Positions 12,139 through 22,794 are shown, numbered from the stretch's first letter. The stretch: DNA of 64,000 nucleotides from Methylobacter sp. (GCA_026399025.1 JAPLRU010000118.1:56491-120490), one strand, 5' to 3'. Numbers and translations are program-made. The notes: generated by a model not told the origin, from the letters alone.

Positions 12139-12669
12139 TTAGAGTCGTTTTGCTAATTGTTGAAGCTGGCCTTTAATGGAACCGTCAATCACTCTGTCGC
12201 CTGCACGTACCAGAACGCCACCAATTAATGATTTATCCACGGTCACATTCATATGGACTTTTTTGCTTAGCGTTTTTTCCAGCGTTGAAGTGAATCGTTG
12301 CTTTTCCTCTTTGGTGAAGGCGTAAGCAGTTGCTACTTCAACATCGACATAACCTTCACTTTCCGCCTTTAAGGCTTCGAACAGCTGCGCAACAGTCGGT
12401 GCTAAGGTTAGCCGGTTGTTTTGAACCAGTAATTTCAGAAAATTTGCACCTTCTTCATCTACTTGCCCCTGGCAAATATCAAGCATCAGCGCCGATAACC
12501 GCTCTTTACTAACTTTAGGGTTATTCACTACGACAGAAGTTTCTTTATCATTCAGGACAGCCGATATAAACGCCAAACTTTTCGACCACTTTTCAGTGCT
12601 CCCGGTTTCTTTGGATCGTTTAAATACCGCTGCTGCATAAGGCCTTGCCAATGTTGCCAGTTCGCTCAT
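12139..12669 (-). CDS. atpH: F1Fo ATP synthase subunit delta
   Basis: The 176-residue peripheral-stalk subunit linking F1 to subunit b. The N-terminal domain starts [21 protein letters not shown], typical of the OSCP/delta family. The C-terminal part carries [21 protein letters not shown], the conserved delta signature. It lies 5 bp downstream of atpF. Confidence 0.96.
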   Translation of the reverse strand: MSELATLARPYAAAVFKRSKETGSTEKWSKSLAFISAVLNDKETSVVVNNPKVSKERLSALMLDICQGQVDEEGANFLKLLVQNNRLTLAPTVAQLFEALKAESEGYVDVEVATAYAFTKEEKQRFTSTLEKTLSKKVHMNVTVDKSLIGGVLVRAGDRVIDGSIKGQLQQLAKRL

Positions 12670-12674
12670 TATGC

Positions 12675-13148
12675 TTAACCCAGTTGATTAGAGATTTTGT
12701 TCAGGAGGTCCTGGTGCTTGGTTTTATCGATTTCCGCACTCAGAATCTGTTCCGCAGCCTGTAAAGCCAAGGCCGACACTTCTTTACGCAAACTTTCTTT
12801 CGCCTGTTGCTTCTCTTGCTCAATTTGCGCTTTTGCTACAAGGATCAAACGCTCGCCTTCTTTTTTGGCAGTGTCTTTCGATGCTTCAACAATTTCATTC
12901 GCGCGTTTTTGAGCCAGATTCACAATATCAGAAGATTGTTCTTTGGCTTCCTTCAAAACACCTTTGGCCTTTTTCTCCGCCAAGTGCATTTCTTCCTGAC
13001 CTCGTTCAGCCGCAGCCAAACCGTCAGCAATTTTCTTTTTACGTTGTTCTAAAGAGTCAAATAAAGGCGGCCAGATGTACTTCATGGTAAACCATACCAG
13101 AAGTGCAAAGGTAATCATTTGCCCAATCAGAGTAGCATTGATACTCAC
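12675..13148 (-). CDS. atpF: F1Fo ATP synthase subunit b
   Basis: The 157-residue stator subunit, with one N-terminal membrane helix (MSINATLIGQMITFALLVWFTMKYIWPPL) and a long alpha-helical coiled coil rich in Glu, Lys, Ala and Gln that dimerises and reaches F1. Length and start closely match E. coli AtpF (156 residues). It is placed between atpE and atpH as usual. Confidence 0.97.
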   Translation of the reverse strand: MSINATLIGQMITFALLVWFTMKYIWPPLFDSLEQRKKKIADGLAAAERGQEEMHLAEKKAKGVLKEAKEQSSDIVNLAQKRANEIVEASKDTAKKEGERLILVAKAQIEQEKQQAKESLRKEVSALALQAAEQILSAEIDKTKHQDLLNKISNQLG

Positions 13149-13187
13149 GATGCGTTCCTCTTGTTGCTATTAAGGTTAAACGGCCGA

Positions 13188-13517
<330 letters not shown>

Positions 13518-13527
13518 TTAAAAAATC

Positions 13528-14313
<786 letters not shown>

Positions 14314-14327
14314 CTATTATATGAATG

Positions 14328-14705
14328 TCAACGCATCAAAAGCGCAAACCAAAAAACGGATAAGGCTGCTATATATACTGTCAGCAGCGGTAATATGTGT
14401 ATGTTTGGAAGTTGAAAAATCATAAAGAACAGCGCGGCTGTTAACAATAACTTGCCTGATTCCCCCGCGTAAAAAGATCTGACAATCTTTCTTGCTTCCT
14501 GCCCGACAGACTTATAGACCCGCAATGCAAAATATAGATTTGGGATAAATGCCGCCGCTCCGCCTAAAACCGCCGATAGGGCTTCAGACCGACCGCCTGT
14601 CAGGGCAAATCCTATAGTCATTACAATGATCGTCAGAACTTGGTAGCTTATGACCTTGCTGACAGTAGAATATTGCCTATCTGTCACATCCAACTCCATA
14701 CTCAA
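14328..14705 (-). CDS. atpI: ATP synthase accessory protein I
   Basis: A 125-residue protein with four hydrophobic segments, in the normal first position of the operon. AtpI proteins are poorly conserved and are thought to help c-ring or Fo assembly. Features include the GGRSEALSAVLGGAAAFIPNLYFALRV segment and a charged loop before YAGESGKLLLTAALFFMIF. The predicted transcription start lies only a few bases before this ATG, so translation from a second ATG at 14699 is possible. Confidence 0.85.
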   Translation of the reverse strand: MSMELDVTDRQYSTVSKVISYQVLTIIVMTIGFALTGGRSEALSAVLGGAAAFIPNLYFALRVYKSVGQEARKIVRSFYAGESGKLLLTAALFFMIFQLPNIHILPLLTVYIAALSVFWFALLMR

Positions 14706-14715
14706 CAGGTAGGGA

Positions 14716-14744
14716 ATTATATATAGCGACCCTGATTAAATCAA
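14716..14744 (-). promoter_or_regulatory. atpIp: Sigma70-like promoter of the atp operon
   Basis: On the minus strand there is TTGATT (14744-14739), exactly 17 bp, then a perfect TATAAT (14721-14716). Transcription should start near 14709, so the leader before atpI would be only a few bases long. The assignment rests on sequence match and position alone. Confidence 0.65.
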
Positions 14745-14901
14745 GGGAGATTGGAAATTAAACTTACAATTGACATTGTTTTTACCCGTAAATCAGCTCC
14801 TCTGTCCAGGTGGGCATTTGACTGACCGAAGAAATTGACTCTAATGCAAACTCAAACCCTGTTTACAGACGGTAGTAACTGAAGCATTGTATAAGTTTAA
14901 T

Positions 14902-15846
14902 TCATTCGGCAACGACTTGCATAAACCAATTATTGGATATTCGATCATGCAGTTCTCCCAACTTGTTTTGCAAGTCGTCGAGAATCTCCCGCAATTGCGC
15001 TTGACTGGTCTGCTGGGTATCGATGGCTTGTACGTAAGCTTGCAGTTTAGCAAGCTCTTCCGGCAAAGCATCGCTATTGGGCAAGGCATTGATACAACTG
15101 TCAATTTCAGCAATACAACAGCTGACTGAACGTGGCAAGTTGGCATTCAGCAATAAAAAGTTGAGCACATCGTCGCCGTTAACGCTGCTTCTGACATGCT
15201 GGCGATACATTAACTGGGCGTTGAGCGATTTCAATATATTCACCCATAAAATGGTCTCATATTGGCGCATTTCATCGCTACGCGATTCAGCCAAAAGCAA
15301 AGAGGCTAAATCCAGGATCCGGCTGGTCATATCGGCGCGCTCGATATTTTTACCCAAGCGGATAAATCGGTAAGGGTTATTGTGGCTCATATAGCCCGAC
15401 AACAAGCCGGTAAAGCGTTGACAGCCTTTGAGGATTTCGTTAAGCAATAACACGCGATTGCTGCGGTTGTATACCGAATCGGTATGATTAAAATTTTTGA
15501 CAAACAGATACATTTCATTGACCTGCTCCCACGCTTCATCAGGCAATAAATCCCTGGACGTGCGGATGTTTTCTCTAGCCGCGCTTAATGACGAAAACAA
15601 TGAGCCGGTATGACTCTTATCGATTAAAAGAAAACGGGTGATGTTGCGCTCGTTGGCAATTTTGTATTTTTCATAAAATTGCTGCTCTAAAGCATTGATG
15701 CGTACCAGCTGTAGCCAGCCCATTTCGACGCCGTTAGGCAAATCCATCAATAAATTCATATGCACACTGACCAGCCTAGCGATATTTTCAGTGCGTTCGA
15801 GATAACGTGCCAGCCAATACAGGCGTTCCGCTGAACGGGATAACAT
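14902..15846 (-). CDS. Alpha-E domain protein (DUF403), partner of the ATP-grasp gene
   Basis: A 314-residue, mostly alpha-helical protein of the alpha-E family. It begins MLSRSAERLYWLARYLERTENIARL, the family signature with conserved arginines and glutamates. I chose the ATG at 15846 because it overlaps the stop of the ATP-grasp gene (TAATG); an ATG at 15873 would add nine residues. Alpha-E proteins have no proven activity. They almost always accompany, or are fused to, circularly permuted ATP-grasp enzymes, as here, and are thought to act with them in peptide-bond formation. A fused version exists in the same locus at 24219-26774. Confidence 0.88.
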   Translation of the reverse strand: MLSRSAERLYWLARYLERTENIARLVSVHMNLLMDLPNGVEMGWLQLVRINALEQQFYEKYKIANERNITRFLLIDKSHTGSLFSSLSAARENIRTSRDLLPDEAWEQVNEMYLFVKNFNHTDSVYNRSNRVLLLNEILKGCQRFTGLLSGYMSHNNPYRFIRLGKNIERADMTSRILDLASLLLAESRSDEMRQYETILWVNILKSLNAQLMYRQHVRSSVNGDDVLNFLLLNANLPRSVSCCIAEIDSCINALPNSDALPEELAKLQAYVQAIDTQQTSQAQLREILDDLQNKLGELHDRISNNWFMQVVAE

Positions 15847-17297
15847 TAGTTGAGCTCCATGTTGATGATCCAAGTGTCTTTACTACCGCCGCCTTGCGAG
15901 GAATTAACCACCAGCGAGCCTTTCTTTAGCGCTACACGGGTCAAGCCTCCGGCAGTAACAAAGGTATTTTCGCCCTGCAAAATAAACGGCCGCAGGTCGA
16001 TATGCCTGGGTTCAAGCTTACCTTTACATAAAGTCGGGGCGGTCGAAATCGATAATGTCGGCTGACCGATATAATTTCGAGGATTTTGCTGGATAATTTT
16101 CCGAAATTCGGCTATTTCTTTCGTTGTTGAATGCGGCCCTACCAACATGCCGTAGCCGCCCGATTCATTGGCCGGTTTAACCACCAATTCCGGCAAATGC
16201 GCCAACACATATTCCAGATGTTCCGGATTATCACACAGGTAAGTTTGCACATTAGGCAAAATCGGTTCTTCGTTCAGGTAATAACGGATCATTTCCGGAA
16301 CGTAAGCATAAACCACTTTATCGTCGGCAACACCGGCTCCCGGCGCATTAGCCAACGACACATTACCGGCTTTCCAGGCGCGCATCAAGCCTGGAACCCC
16401 TAATGCGGAATCTTTACGGAATACTTCCGGGTCAAGAAAGTCATCGTCGATGCGCCGGTAAATAACATCGACTTTTTCCAAGCCTTCGATGGTGCGCATA
16501 TAAACGCAATCATCGTCGTTGACCACCAGATCGCCGCCTTCGACCAGCTGAGCGCCCATTTGTTGAGCCAAATAAGCGTGTTCAAAATAGGCGGAGTTAT
16601 AAATGCCGGGCGTTAACACCACAATTTGCGGCTTGACAATATGCTCGGGCGCAAGCGAGGCCAGCATATCCTGCAAGCGGCTGGGGTAGTCGTCGATAGG
16701 CAGAATGTCTATATCTTGTAATAACTCGGGAAACACCCGCTTGGTGATAACGCGGTTTTCCAGCATGTAGGAAACGCCCGAGGGAACGCGTAAATTATCT
16801 TCCAGCACATACATCACGCCGTCTTTGTCGCGGACCAAATCGGTGCCGCAAATATTGGCCCAGACATTGTGACGGGGCTTCATGCCGATACATTCTTTGC
16901 GGAAGTTTTTGGAACTATGAATAATCTCGGCAGGCATTTTGCCTGCTTTGATGAATTCTTGCTGATCGTAAACATCCGAGATAAAGCAATTGAGAGCAGT
17001 CAAACGTTGCTTTAAGCCCTTCTCTATCATCCGCCACTCTGTCGAACTAATAATGCGGGGAATAATGTCAAACGGCCAAGCCCGATCTATGTTGCCTTCG
17101 TCGCTGTAGACGGTAAAACTGATGCCCATTTCCAAAATAGCCAGTTCGGCGGCGATTTTGCGCTTATCAATATCACTCTTATTGAGTGAATTTAAATATT
17201 GACACAAGCGGTAGCTGATTTGTCTAGGTTGAAACTCTGAACTCATCAGTTCATCGTAAGCGATCTCGGTGTTGTAGTTTTCCCAGATTGATTTCAT
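15846..17297 (-). CDS. Circularly permuted ATP-grasp type 2 amidoligase
   Basis: A 483-residue predicted ATP-dependent carboxylate-amine ligase (COG2308-like). Visible family elements are RVPSGVSYMLENRVITKRVFPEL, YFEHAYLAQQMGAQLVEGGDLVV, VDVIYRRIDDDFLDP, the nucleotide-binding VVKPANESGGYGMLVG (about residues 369-384), and the C-terminal PAVTKVF-like core reading TAGGLTRVALKKGSLVVNSSQGGGSKDTW. The glycine-rich ATP loop is intact, unlike in the fused paralogue of this locus. It is translationally coupled to the alpha-E gene and divergent from the VOC/transglutaminase/citrate synthase genes. The ligase substrates are unknown. Confidence 0.9.
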   Translation of the reverse strand: MKSIWENYNTEIAYDELMSSEFQPRQISYRLCQYLNSLNKSDIDKRKIAAELAILEMGISFTVYSDEGNIDRAWPFDIIPRIISSTEWRMIEKGLKQRLTALNCFISDVYDQQEFIKAGKMPAEIIHSSKNFRKECIGMKPRHNVWANICGTDLVRDKDGVMYVLEDNLRVPSGVSYMLENRVITKRVFPELLQDIDILPIDDYPSRLQDMLASLAPEHIVKPQIVVLTPGIYNSAYFEHAYLAQQMGAQLVEGGDLVVNDDDCVYMRTIEGLEKVDVIYRRIDDDFLDPEVFRKDSALGVPGLMRAWKAGNVSLANAPGAGVADDKVVYAYVPEMIRYYLNEEPILPNVQTYLCDNPEHLEYVLAHLPELVVKPANESGGYGMLVGPHSTTKEIAEFRKIIQQNPRNYIGQPTLSISTAPTLCKGKLEPRHIDLRPFILQGENTFVTAGGLTRVALKKGSLVVNSSQGGGSKDTWIINMELN

Positions 17298-17676
17298 AAC
17301 ATTTTACAAGGCTAGTTGGCTTTGTTAATAAAACAGCATGATTTATGCCATTTGTTGTTTGACTTAGACTGTCTATGTAATTCAATTTTTCGCCCCAAAG
17401 CCTAGCGAACCGTTCACCGACTTTATTCAGCCCGGCAAGACCTAATACGACCCTGGGTTGAGAGGCGAGACCGGCACCGGCCGGCAGAGCCGATTAAGTA
17501 AAACCGCTTTAATCACCCTATTTTGGGCCTTAGCCGCTCCAAATTGGTGCAAACTCAGAGACTAAATGACTCATTCACGTTACGCGGAAGAGTCGCGCCG
17601 ATACGATGCCGATAAATTAAGTGTTTGGTATGGCATTTGCTTTAACTTTAGGGATAAAACTTATAGAGAGCATACT
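17298..17676. other. Divergent intergenic region of the amidoligase locus
   Basis: 379 bp between the divergent ATP-grasp and VOC genes must hold promoters for both arms of the locus. I see no perfect sigma70 element. The part from about 17450 to 17500 is GC-rich with repeated CCGGC words (GACCGGCACCGGCCGGCAG). The VOC reading frame can be extended back to 17566, but that part lacks protein-like character. Confidence 0.5.
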
Positions 17677-18933
17677 ATGCCGACCGGTAGCCATTCCTTA
17701 TCTTTTCCTGTACAGGGCGACAAAGAAAACTCATCGTTCTTTACCGAATACTTGAATAAGCTGCTCGAAGAGCGTGACAGCTTAGGTTTGAGCGACATGA
17801 TTCATGAAATCGACGCCATGATGCTGACCGTCGAACCCGGAAATTCAGTTGAATATATCGAAGAGCTATGCTTAATGTCGCCTTATCATTATCTGGTCAC
17901 GCTGGAAAGCGAGTCGCATTGGACCCACGTCCTGCGCATTGATATGACGGCTCCGGATCTGATTATCCGCGAAGTCAAAAATGATGACACCAAAGGTATT
18001 TTCCGCAGCCTGAACGAAGTTTTTCCGATAGGTTCAAGCAAGCCGCACAGCCGCTATATGGGGGAAATTTTGAGGGTAACTAACCGACATGACGTGGTTA
18101 AACTACAGCAACGCCGAGGCATTCTGTTTTTCTCCCAAGATGATATCGGTAAGTTGGAGTTGCCGGGCAACTTAGCGATCACCAAGCCTTCGCCTTACAC
18201 CCACAATGTGGTTGCCTATTTAGAGCGAAAACCCGAAGAACCTCGCGTTTATGCATTGGGTGTCAGCAGCATTCGCAACGATGCCCGGCAAGCTTGCGAA
18301 CGCGCCAAACAACGGCAACAAGCCTTAGCTATCGCCGAGCTGATTTTACCGGTGGACCATTTAGCGACCCGCATTTACAGCCAAAACAGGGAAGTGGCGA
18401 TTTTAGAATGGCTGTCGTTGTCGAGTTATTACTACTGGGGCTCGTTCGATATCGTCGATCAGAATTCATCGACCAATGTCACCAAAAGCATTCATTATGC
18501 CGATGAGCTGCGCAGTCCGGCCAAAGTATTTACCGCCAATAACACCCCTTATTTTGTCAATCATTTCAAAATATTTCCTTCGCCGACTGAAAACTTTGTC
18601 CGCAATTACGGGCCCAGATTGCACCATATCGCTCTGGCGGTTAAAGACGGCAATCGGCAGGGTATAGAAAACATCGATTTTGTCGTTGACGCGATTCGAG
18701 AACAAGGCAAAAGCTTTTTGCTGGATGTGATCGGCTCCAAAGACGAAGGCTTAAAACAGATTTTTTCCAGCGCGTCCGAGCATTCGTCGTTGATTATCGA
18801 GTATGTGCAGCGCTTTGGCGGCTTTCAAGGCTTTTTTACCAAAGATAATGTCGCCGAACTAACCCATGCGGCGGGTATCGAAGAAGAATTACTGCGCATG
18901 CAAACCGAAGCGCAAAAAGCCGTTCGGGTTTAA
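17677..18933 (+). CDS. HPPD-like vicinal-oxygen-chelate (VOC) protein
   Basis: A 418-residue protein whose C-terminal half resembles the catalytic domain of 4-hydroxyphenylpyruvate dioxygenase. The three iron ligands of that family appear in order: His228 (PVDHLATRIY), His317 (RLHHIALAV) and Glu375 (IIEYVQRFGGFQGFF), and LLDVIGSKDEGLKQIFSS matches the HPPD core. The first two ligands are 89 residues apart, close to HPPD; the second and third are closer together than usual (58). The N-terminal ~220 residues are not recognised. The ATG at 17677 has AGAGAG at good spacing; an in-frame ATG at 17566 is possible. It is unlikely to be true HPPD: the N-terminus differs and no tyrosine-degradation gene is nearby. 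A role in oxidising a substrate of this locus is inferred. Confidence 0.75.
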   Translation: MPTGSHSLSFPVQGDKENSSFFTEYLNKLLEERDSLGLSDMIHEIDAMMLTVEPGNSVEYIEELCLMSPYHYLVTLESESHWTHVLRIDMTAPDLIIREVKNDDTKGIFRSLNEVFPIGSSKPHSRYMGEILRVTNRHDVVKLQQRRGILFFSQDDIGKLELPGNLAITKPSPYTHNVVAYLERKPEEPRVYALGVSSIRNDARQACERAKQRQQALAIAELILPVDHLATRIYSQNREVAILEWLSLSSYYYWGSFDIVDQNSSTNVTKSIHYADELRSPAKVFTANNTPYFVNHFKIFPSPTENFVRNYGPRLHHIALAVKDGNRQGIENIDFVVDAIREQGKSFLLDVIGSKDEGLKQIFSSASEHSSLIIEYVQRFGGFQGFFTKDNVAELTHAAGIEEELLRMQTEAQKAVRV

Positions 18934-19017
18934 CCCTTCACAGCAGTAGTAAAGCATACCGTTACACAGTATTTAGAATTAATTCTTACAACAACAATGA
19001 ATTGGGCTCAAAAACAT

Positions 19018-19081
19018 CACCACGAAGACACCACGCGAAGTTTTATTGGTGTCTTCGTGGCGAATAAAACGCTTTTAATTT
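19018..19081. repeat. Dispersed CACCACGAAGACA palindromic repeat, copy A
   Basis: Perfect 14-bp arms CCACGAAGACACCA (19020-19033) and TGGTGTCTTCGTGG (19047-19060) are followed by CGAATAAAA and TTTTAATT. Similar sequences occur at 40580-40634 and 50661-50713, always between genes. The hairpin lies between the VOC and transglutaminase genes and might reduce read-through. Confidence 0.75.
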
Positions 19082-19123
19082 TGGTTCCGGCTTGTTCGGC
19101 TTAGGCAATAGGAAAAAAAAATC

Positions 19124-22100
19124 ATGACCATTCGAGTCGCTGTCCGTCACAAAACCGTCTACAGCTTTGATAGATCGGTATCCCTGTCGCCGCATGTATT
19201 CAGACTTCGCCCGGCGGTGCATAGCCGAACGCCGATAAAAGGCTACAGCTTGCGCATTACACCTGAAAACCATTTCATCAACTGGCAGCAGGATCCGTTC
19301 GGCAACTTGCTGGCGCGGGTGGTCTTCCCGGAAAAATGCCGAAAACTCAGCGTTGAGGTTGAAGTCATCGCGGATATGACGGTCATCAATCCCTTCGATT
19401 TCTTTGTCGAAGATTACGCGGAACACTATCCGTTTAAATACGATGCGCTATTGCTGAAAGAATTGCAGCCTTATCTGGAAATAGCCGAGCAAGGCCCGTT
19501 ACTGAAGCAATGGGTCGCCGATTTCGATCTAAGCCAACGCAATATCAACGATTTTCTGGTTGACGTTAACCGCAAAGTGTTTCAGGCGATTAGCTACAAC
19601 ATCCGCATGGAAGTCGGCATCCAAAGCTGCGAGGACACGCTAGGCAAGCTCAGCGGATCGTGCCGCGATTCGGCCTGGTTGCTGGTGCAAATATTTCGTC
19701 ATTTAGGTTTGGCGGCACGCTTCGTATCCGGTTACTTGGTGCAATTGACCGCCGACGTCAAATCGCTGGACGGCCCTTCCGGGCCGGAACAGGACTTCAC
19801 CGATTTGCATGCCTGGACTGAAGTTTATATTCCGGGAGCCGGTTGGATAGGGCTTGATCCGACCTCCGGCTTATTGGCCGGAGAAGGCCATATTCCTCTG
19901 GCTTGTACGCCCGACCCCGCCGGCGCCGCACCGGTCACCGGCGGCACCGATAAGTGCGAAGTGGAATTCGAATTCAGCAATACAGTCATACGTTTACATG
20001 AAGACCCGCGCGTCACCAAGCCTTATACCGATGAGCAATGGTACCGCATTGACGCGTTGGGCCGGCAGGTCGACCGGCAATTGCTGGCTGACGATGTGCG
20101 CTTAACCATGGGCGGCGAGCCGACCTTTGTATCGATTGACGACATGGAAGGCGCGGAGTGGAACGTTGACGCCGACGGCGCGCACAAACGCGAGCTTGCC
20201 AATGCACTGACCAAACGCTTGCGCGATCAGTTTGCACAAGGCGCGATGCTGCATTACGGCCAAGGCAAATGGTATCCGGGCGAAGCGCTGCCGCGCTGGC
20301 AGTACGGCATTTTCTGGCGCAAAGACGGCGCACCGATTTGGCGCAACCCCGAATTGCTGGCCGATATTAACCACGATTACGGTCATAGCGTTGAACAGGC
20401 CGAGTCATTTATCAAGCAATTGACCTTACGCTTAGGCTTACAACCGCGCTATATCAAGACCGCTTTTGAAGACAGCTTTTACTATCTCTGGCAGGAAGGT
20501 TCATTGCCGGACAATATCGATCCGTTAACAAGCAACCTGAAAGATTCCATTGAACGCAAGACCTTGGCGCACTTGCTGGATGCGGATTTAGGCAAGCCCG
20601 CGGGCTTTACCTTGCCGATTAAATGGAACTGGACCCTGCAAAAATGGCAGAGCGGCCCCTGGGACTTTCGGCGCAAACAGATGTTTTTGATCCCCGGCAA
20701 TTCGCCGATGGGCATGCGTTTGCCTTTGGGCAGCTTACCTTGGCTGGCTCCGGACAAACGCGACAGCCAGGAAGAGCAAAGCCTGTTTGAAGCATTGCCT
20801 GAACTTGGCGATTATTACGGCGAAGTCACGCGCCGTTACAGCCATATCGAGAAAAAACTCAAGGCTCATCCCGAACTTACCGAGCAAGACGCAGGCGACG
20901 ATCAAAGCGTTGAAGTCGAAGTGCCCCATACCGCCATTTGCGTCGAAGCCCGCGAAGGCCGCGTGCATATATTCATGCCGCCGCTGACTTCACTGGAACA
21001 TTATCTGGAGTTGATCGCCGCGGTTGAAGCCAGCGCGGAAAACCTGTCGATTCCGGTCGTATTGGAAGGTTATGAACCACCGCGAGACTATCGCATTGAG
21101 CGCTTGATGGTAACGCCTGACCCCGGCGTGATTGAAGTCAATATTCATCCGTCGAAAACCTGGCAAGAGTTGGTCGACAAAACCACCGTGCTTTATGAGC
21201 ACGCGCGCCAAGTCAGATTGGGCACCGAAAAATTCATGCTCGACGGCCGCCATACCGGTACCGGCGGCGGCAACCATATCACCATGGGCGCGGAAACGCC
21301 GACCGACAGCCCGTTGCTGCGCCGTCCCGATTTATTGCGCAGTTTGCTGACCTATTGGCAGCATCATCCGGGCCTGTCGTATCTGTTCTCGGGCATGTTT
21401 ATCGGCCCGACCAGCCAAGCGCCGCGGGGTGACGAAGGCCGCGACGAAAAGCTGTATGAACTGGAAATCGCCTTCCAGCAAATGCCGGAAGGCGAAGTGC
21501 CGGCACCCTGGCTGGTCGATCGATTACTGCGCCATTTACTGACCGACATCACCGGCAACACGCATCGGTCCGAATTCTGCATCGATAAACTCTACTCGCC
21601 GGACAGTTCGACCGGACGTTTAGGTATTTTGGAATTACGCGCGTTTGAAATGCCGCCTCATGCCCGAATGTCATTGGTGCAAACCTTACTATTGCGTTCG
21701 TTGATTGCCTGGTTTTGGCGGGAACCTTACAAACACGATTTAATCCGTTGGGGCACCGAATTGCATGATCGGTTTATGCTGCCGCATTATGTCCGTGAAG
21801 ATATGAAGCAAGTCGCTAAAGATTTGCAACGGGCCGGATACGGCTTTGAACTGGACTGGCTGGAACCGTTTTTCGAATTCCGCTTTCCGCGTTACGGCAA
21901 CACCTTGATCGACGGCATTGACCTGGAAATGCGTTTTGCGATTGAACCTTGGCATGTATTGGGCGAAGAAGTCAGCAGCACCGGCACCGCGCGTTATGTC
22001 GACTCATCGGTGGAACGGGTGCAGATTAAAGTTACCGGTTTTACCGAAGGGCGTTACGTATTGACCTGTAACGGCAGACGTTTGCCGTTGCGCAACACCG

Positions 22101-22522
22101 GCCGCAAAGGCGAATATGTTGCAGGAGTCCGTTACCGCGCTTGGCAACCGCCGTCCGCATTGCATCCGACGATCAGTCCGCATGTGCCGCTGGTGATCGA
22201 TGTGATCGATACCTGGAACGGGCATTCGGTCGGCGGCTGTACCTATCATGTCGCTCATCCGGGAGGCCGTAGTTACGACGCGTTTCCGGTGAACAGCTAT
22301 GAAGCCGAAGCGCGGCGCGTCACCCGCTTTTGGGATTTCGGCCATACGCCCGATGTTATCATGCCTGCGCCGATGATAATGCCGACGGTTACGGCCTCCG
22401 ATCAACCGGGAGTCGCCACGTTTAGCGCCAACGAAACCGCACCGAGACCGATGTCGCCGCCTATTGAAGAGCTAAATCACGAATATCCGTTTACAATGGA
22501 CTTGCGGCACCGAGGCGGATAA
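19124..22522 (+). CDS. Transglutaminase-like protein fused to DUF2126
   Basis: An 1132-residue protein. Residues 1-80 form the bacterial transglutaminase N-terminal domain (MTIRVAVRHKTVYSFDRSVSLSPHV). The papain-like transglutaminase core follows, with triad Cys180 (GSCRDSAW), His229 (LHAWTEVY) and Asp245 (GLDPTSG). From about residue 320 a large DUF2126 region continues (LTMGGEPTFVSIDDMEGAEWN, HTGTGGGNHITMGAETPTDSPLLRRPDLL, LRAFEMPPHARMSL). It has no signal peptide, so it is probably cytoplasmic. The family co-occurs with ATP-grasp/alpha-E genes, and peptide hydrolysis or transfer is a reasonable expectation but unproven. The position between the VOC and citrate synthase genes, same strand, suggests a shared transcript. 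Confidence 0.92.
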   Translation: MTIRVAVRHKTVYSFDRSVSLSPHVFRLRPAVHSRTPIKGYSLRITPENHFINWQQDPFGNLLARVVFPEKCRKLSVEVEVIADMTVINPFDFFVEDYAEHYPFKYDALLLKELQPYLEIAEQGPLLKQWVADFDLSQRNINDFLVDVNRKVFQAISYNIRMEVGIQSCEDTLGKLSGSCRDSAWLLVQIFRHLGLAARFVSGYLVQLTADVKSLDGPSGPEQDFTDLHAWTEVYIPGAGWIGLDPTSGLLAGEGHIPLACTPDPAGAAPVTGGTDKCEVEFEFSNTVIRLHEDPRVTKPYTDEQWYRIDALGRQVDRQLLADDVRLTMGGEPTFVSIDDMEGAEWNVDADGAHKRELANALTKRLRDQFAQGAMLHYGQGKWYPGEALPRWQYGIFWRKDGAPIWRNPELLADINHDYGHSVEQAESFIKQLTLRLGLQPRYIKTAFEDSFYYLWQEGSLPDNIDPLTSNLKDSIERKTLAHLLDADLGKPAGFTLPIKWNWTLQKWQSGPWDFRRKQMFLIPGNSPMGMRLPLGSLPWLAPDKRDSQEEQSLFEALPELGDYYGEVTRRYSHIEKKLKAHPELTEQDAGDDQSVEVEVPHTAICVEAREGRVHIFMPPLTSLEHYLELIAAVEASAENLSIPVVLEGYEPPRDYRIERLMVTPDPGVIEVNIHPSKTWQELVDKTTVLYEHARQVRLGTEKFMLDGRHTGTGGGNHITMGAETPTDSPLLRRPDLLRSLLTYWQHHPGLSYLFSGMFIGPTSQAPRGDEGRDEKLYELEIAFQQMPEGEVPAPWLVDRLLRHLLTDITGNTHRSEFCIDKLYSPDSSTGRLGILELRAFEMPPHARMSLVQTLLLRSLIAWFWREPYKHDLIRWGTELHDRFMLPHYVREDMKQVAKDLQRAGYGFELDWLEPFFEFRFPRYGNTLIDGIDLEMRFAIEPWHVLGEEVSSTGTARYVDSSVERVQIKVTGFTEGRYVLTCNGRRLPLRNTGRKGEYVAGVRYRAWQPPSALHPTISPHVPLVIDVIDTWNGHSVGGCTYHVAHPGGRSYDAFPVNSYEAEARRVTRFWDFGHTPDVIMPAPMIMPTVTASDQPGVATFSANETAPRPMSPPIEELNHEYPFTMDLRHRGG

Positions 22523-22701
22523 AGCCGAAGTGCAGCGTTAACGTAGGCACCCATTTGCGTCACTTACGAGTCGGAAGCGAAGCGCCGGCCTCGCCTAGTG
22601 ACAAGCGGGAGCTTTTTAAAACGCGGCTTCTCAAGCCGGAACCTGAGAATCCGCAGATAACATGAGCGATAACAAAATCAAGTGCTGATCATGCCATCAG
22701 T

Positions 22702-22784
22702 CGCGTAGCACTGCGTACTCTTGAGTAGCAACGGCCTACGCGGCTAAATAAAATTAAACGATGGTTGAACCATCAGCTTAGGAG
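22702..22784 (+). promoter_or_regulatory. Hairpin-rich leader before the citrate synthase gene
   Basis: Three palindromes are stacked upstream of the gltA-like start: CGCGTAG/CTACGCG (22702-22708 and 22736-22742) enclosing TACTC-TT-GAGTA (22716-22727), then GATGGTT-G-AACCATC (22760-22774). The last ends about four bases before the ribosome site TTAGGAG. They could form competing RNA structures controlling translation, or be remnants of intergenic repeats. Confidence 0.4.
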
Positions 22785-22794
22785 ATTGATTCAA

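Noticed and set aside
17566..17676. N-terminal extension of the VOC protein from an ATG at 17566
   Set aside because: The 37 extra residues look non-conserved, and a better ribosome site precedes 17677.
18196..18213. THNV motif of the VOC protein as first iron ligand
   Set aside because: HPPD ligation uses the histidine after Asp in the DH motif; VDHLATRIY (His228) with 89 residues to the next ligand fits better.
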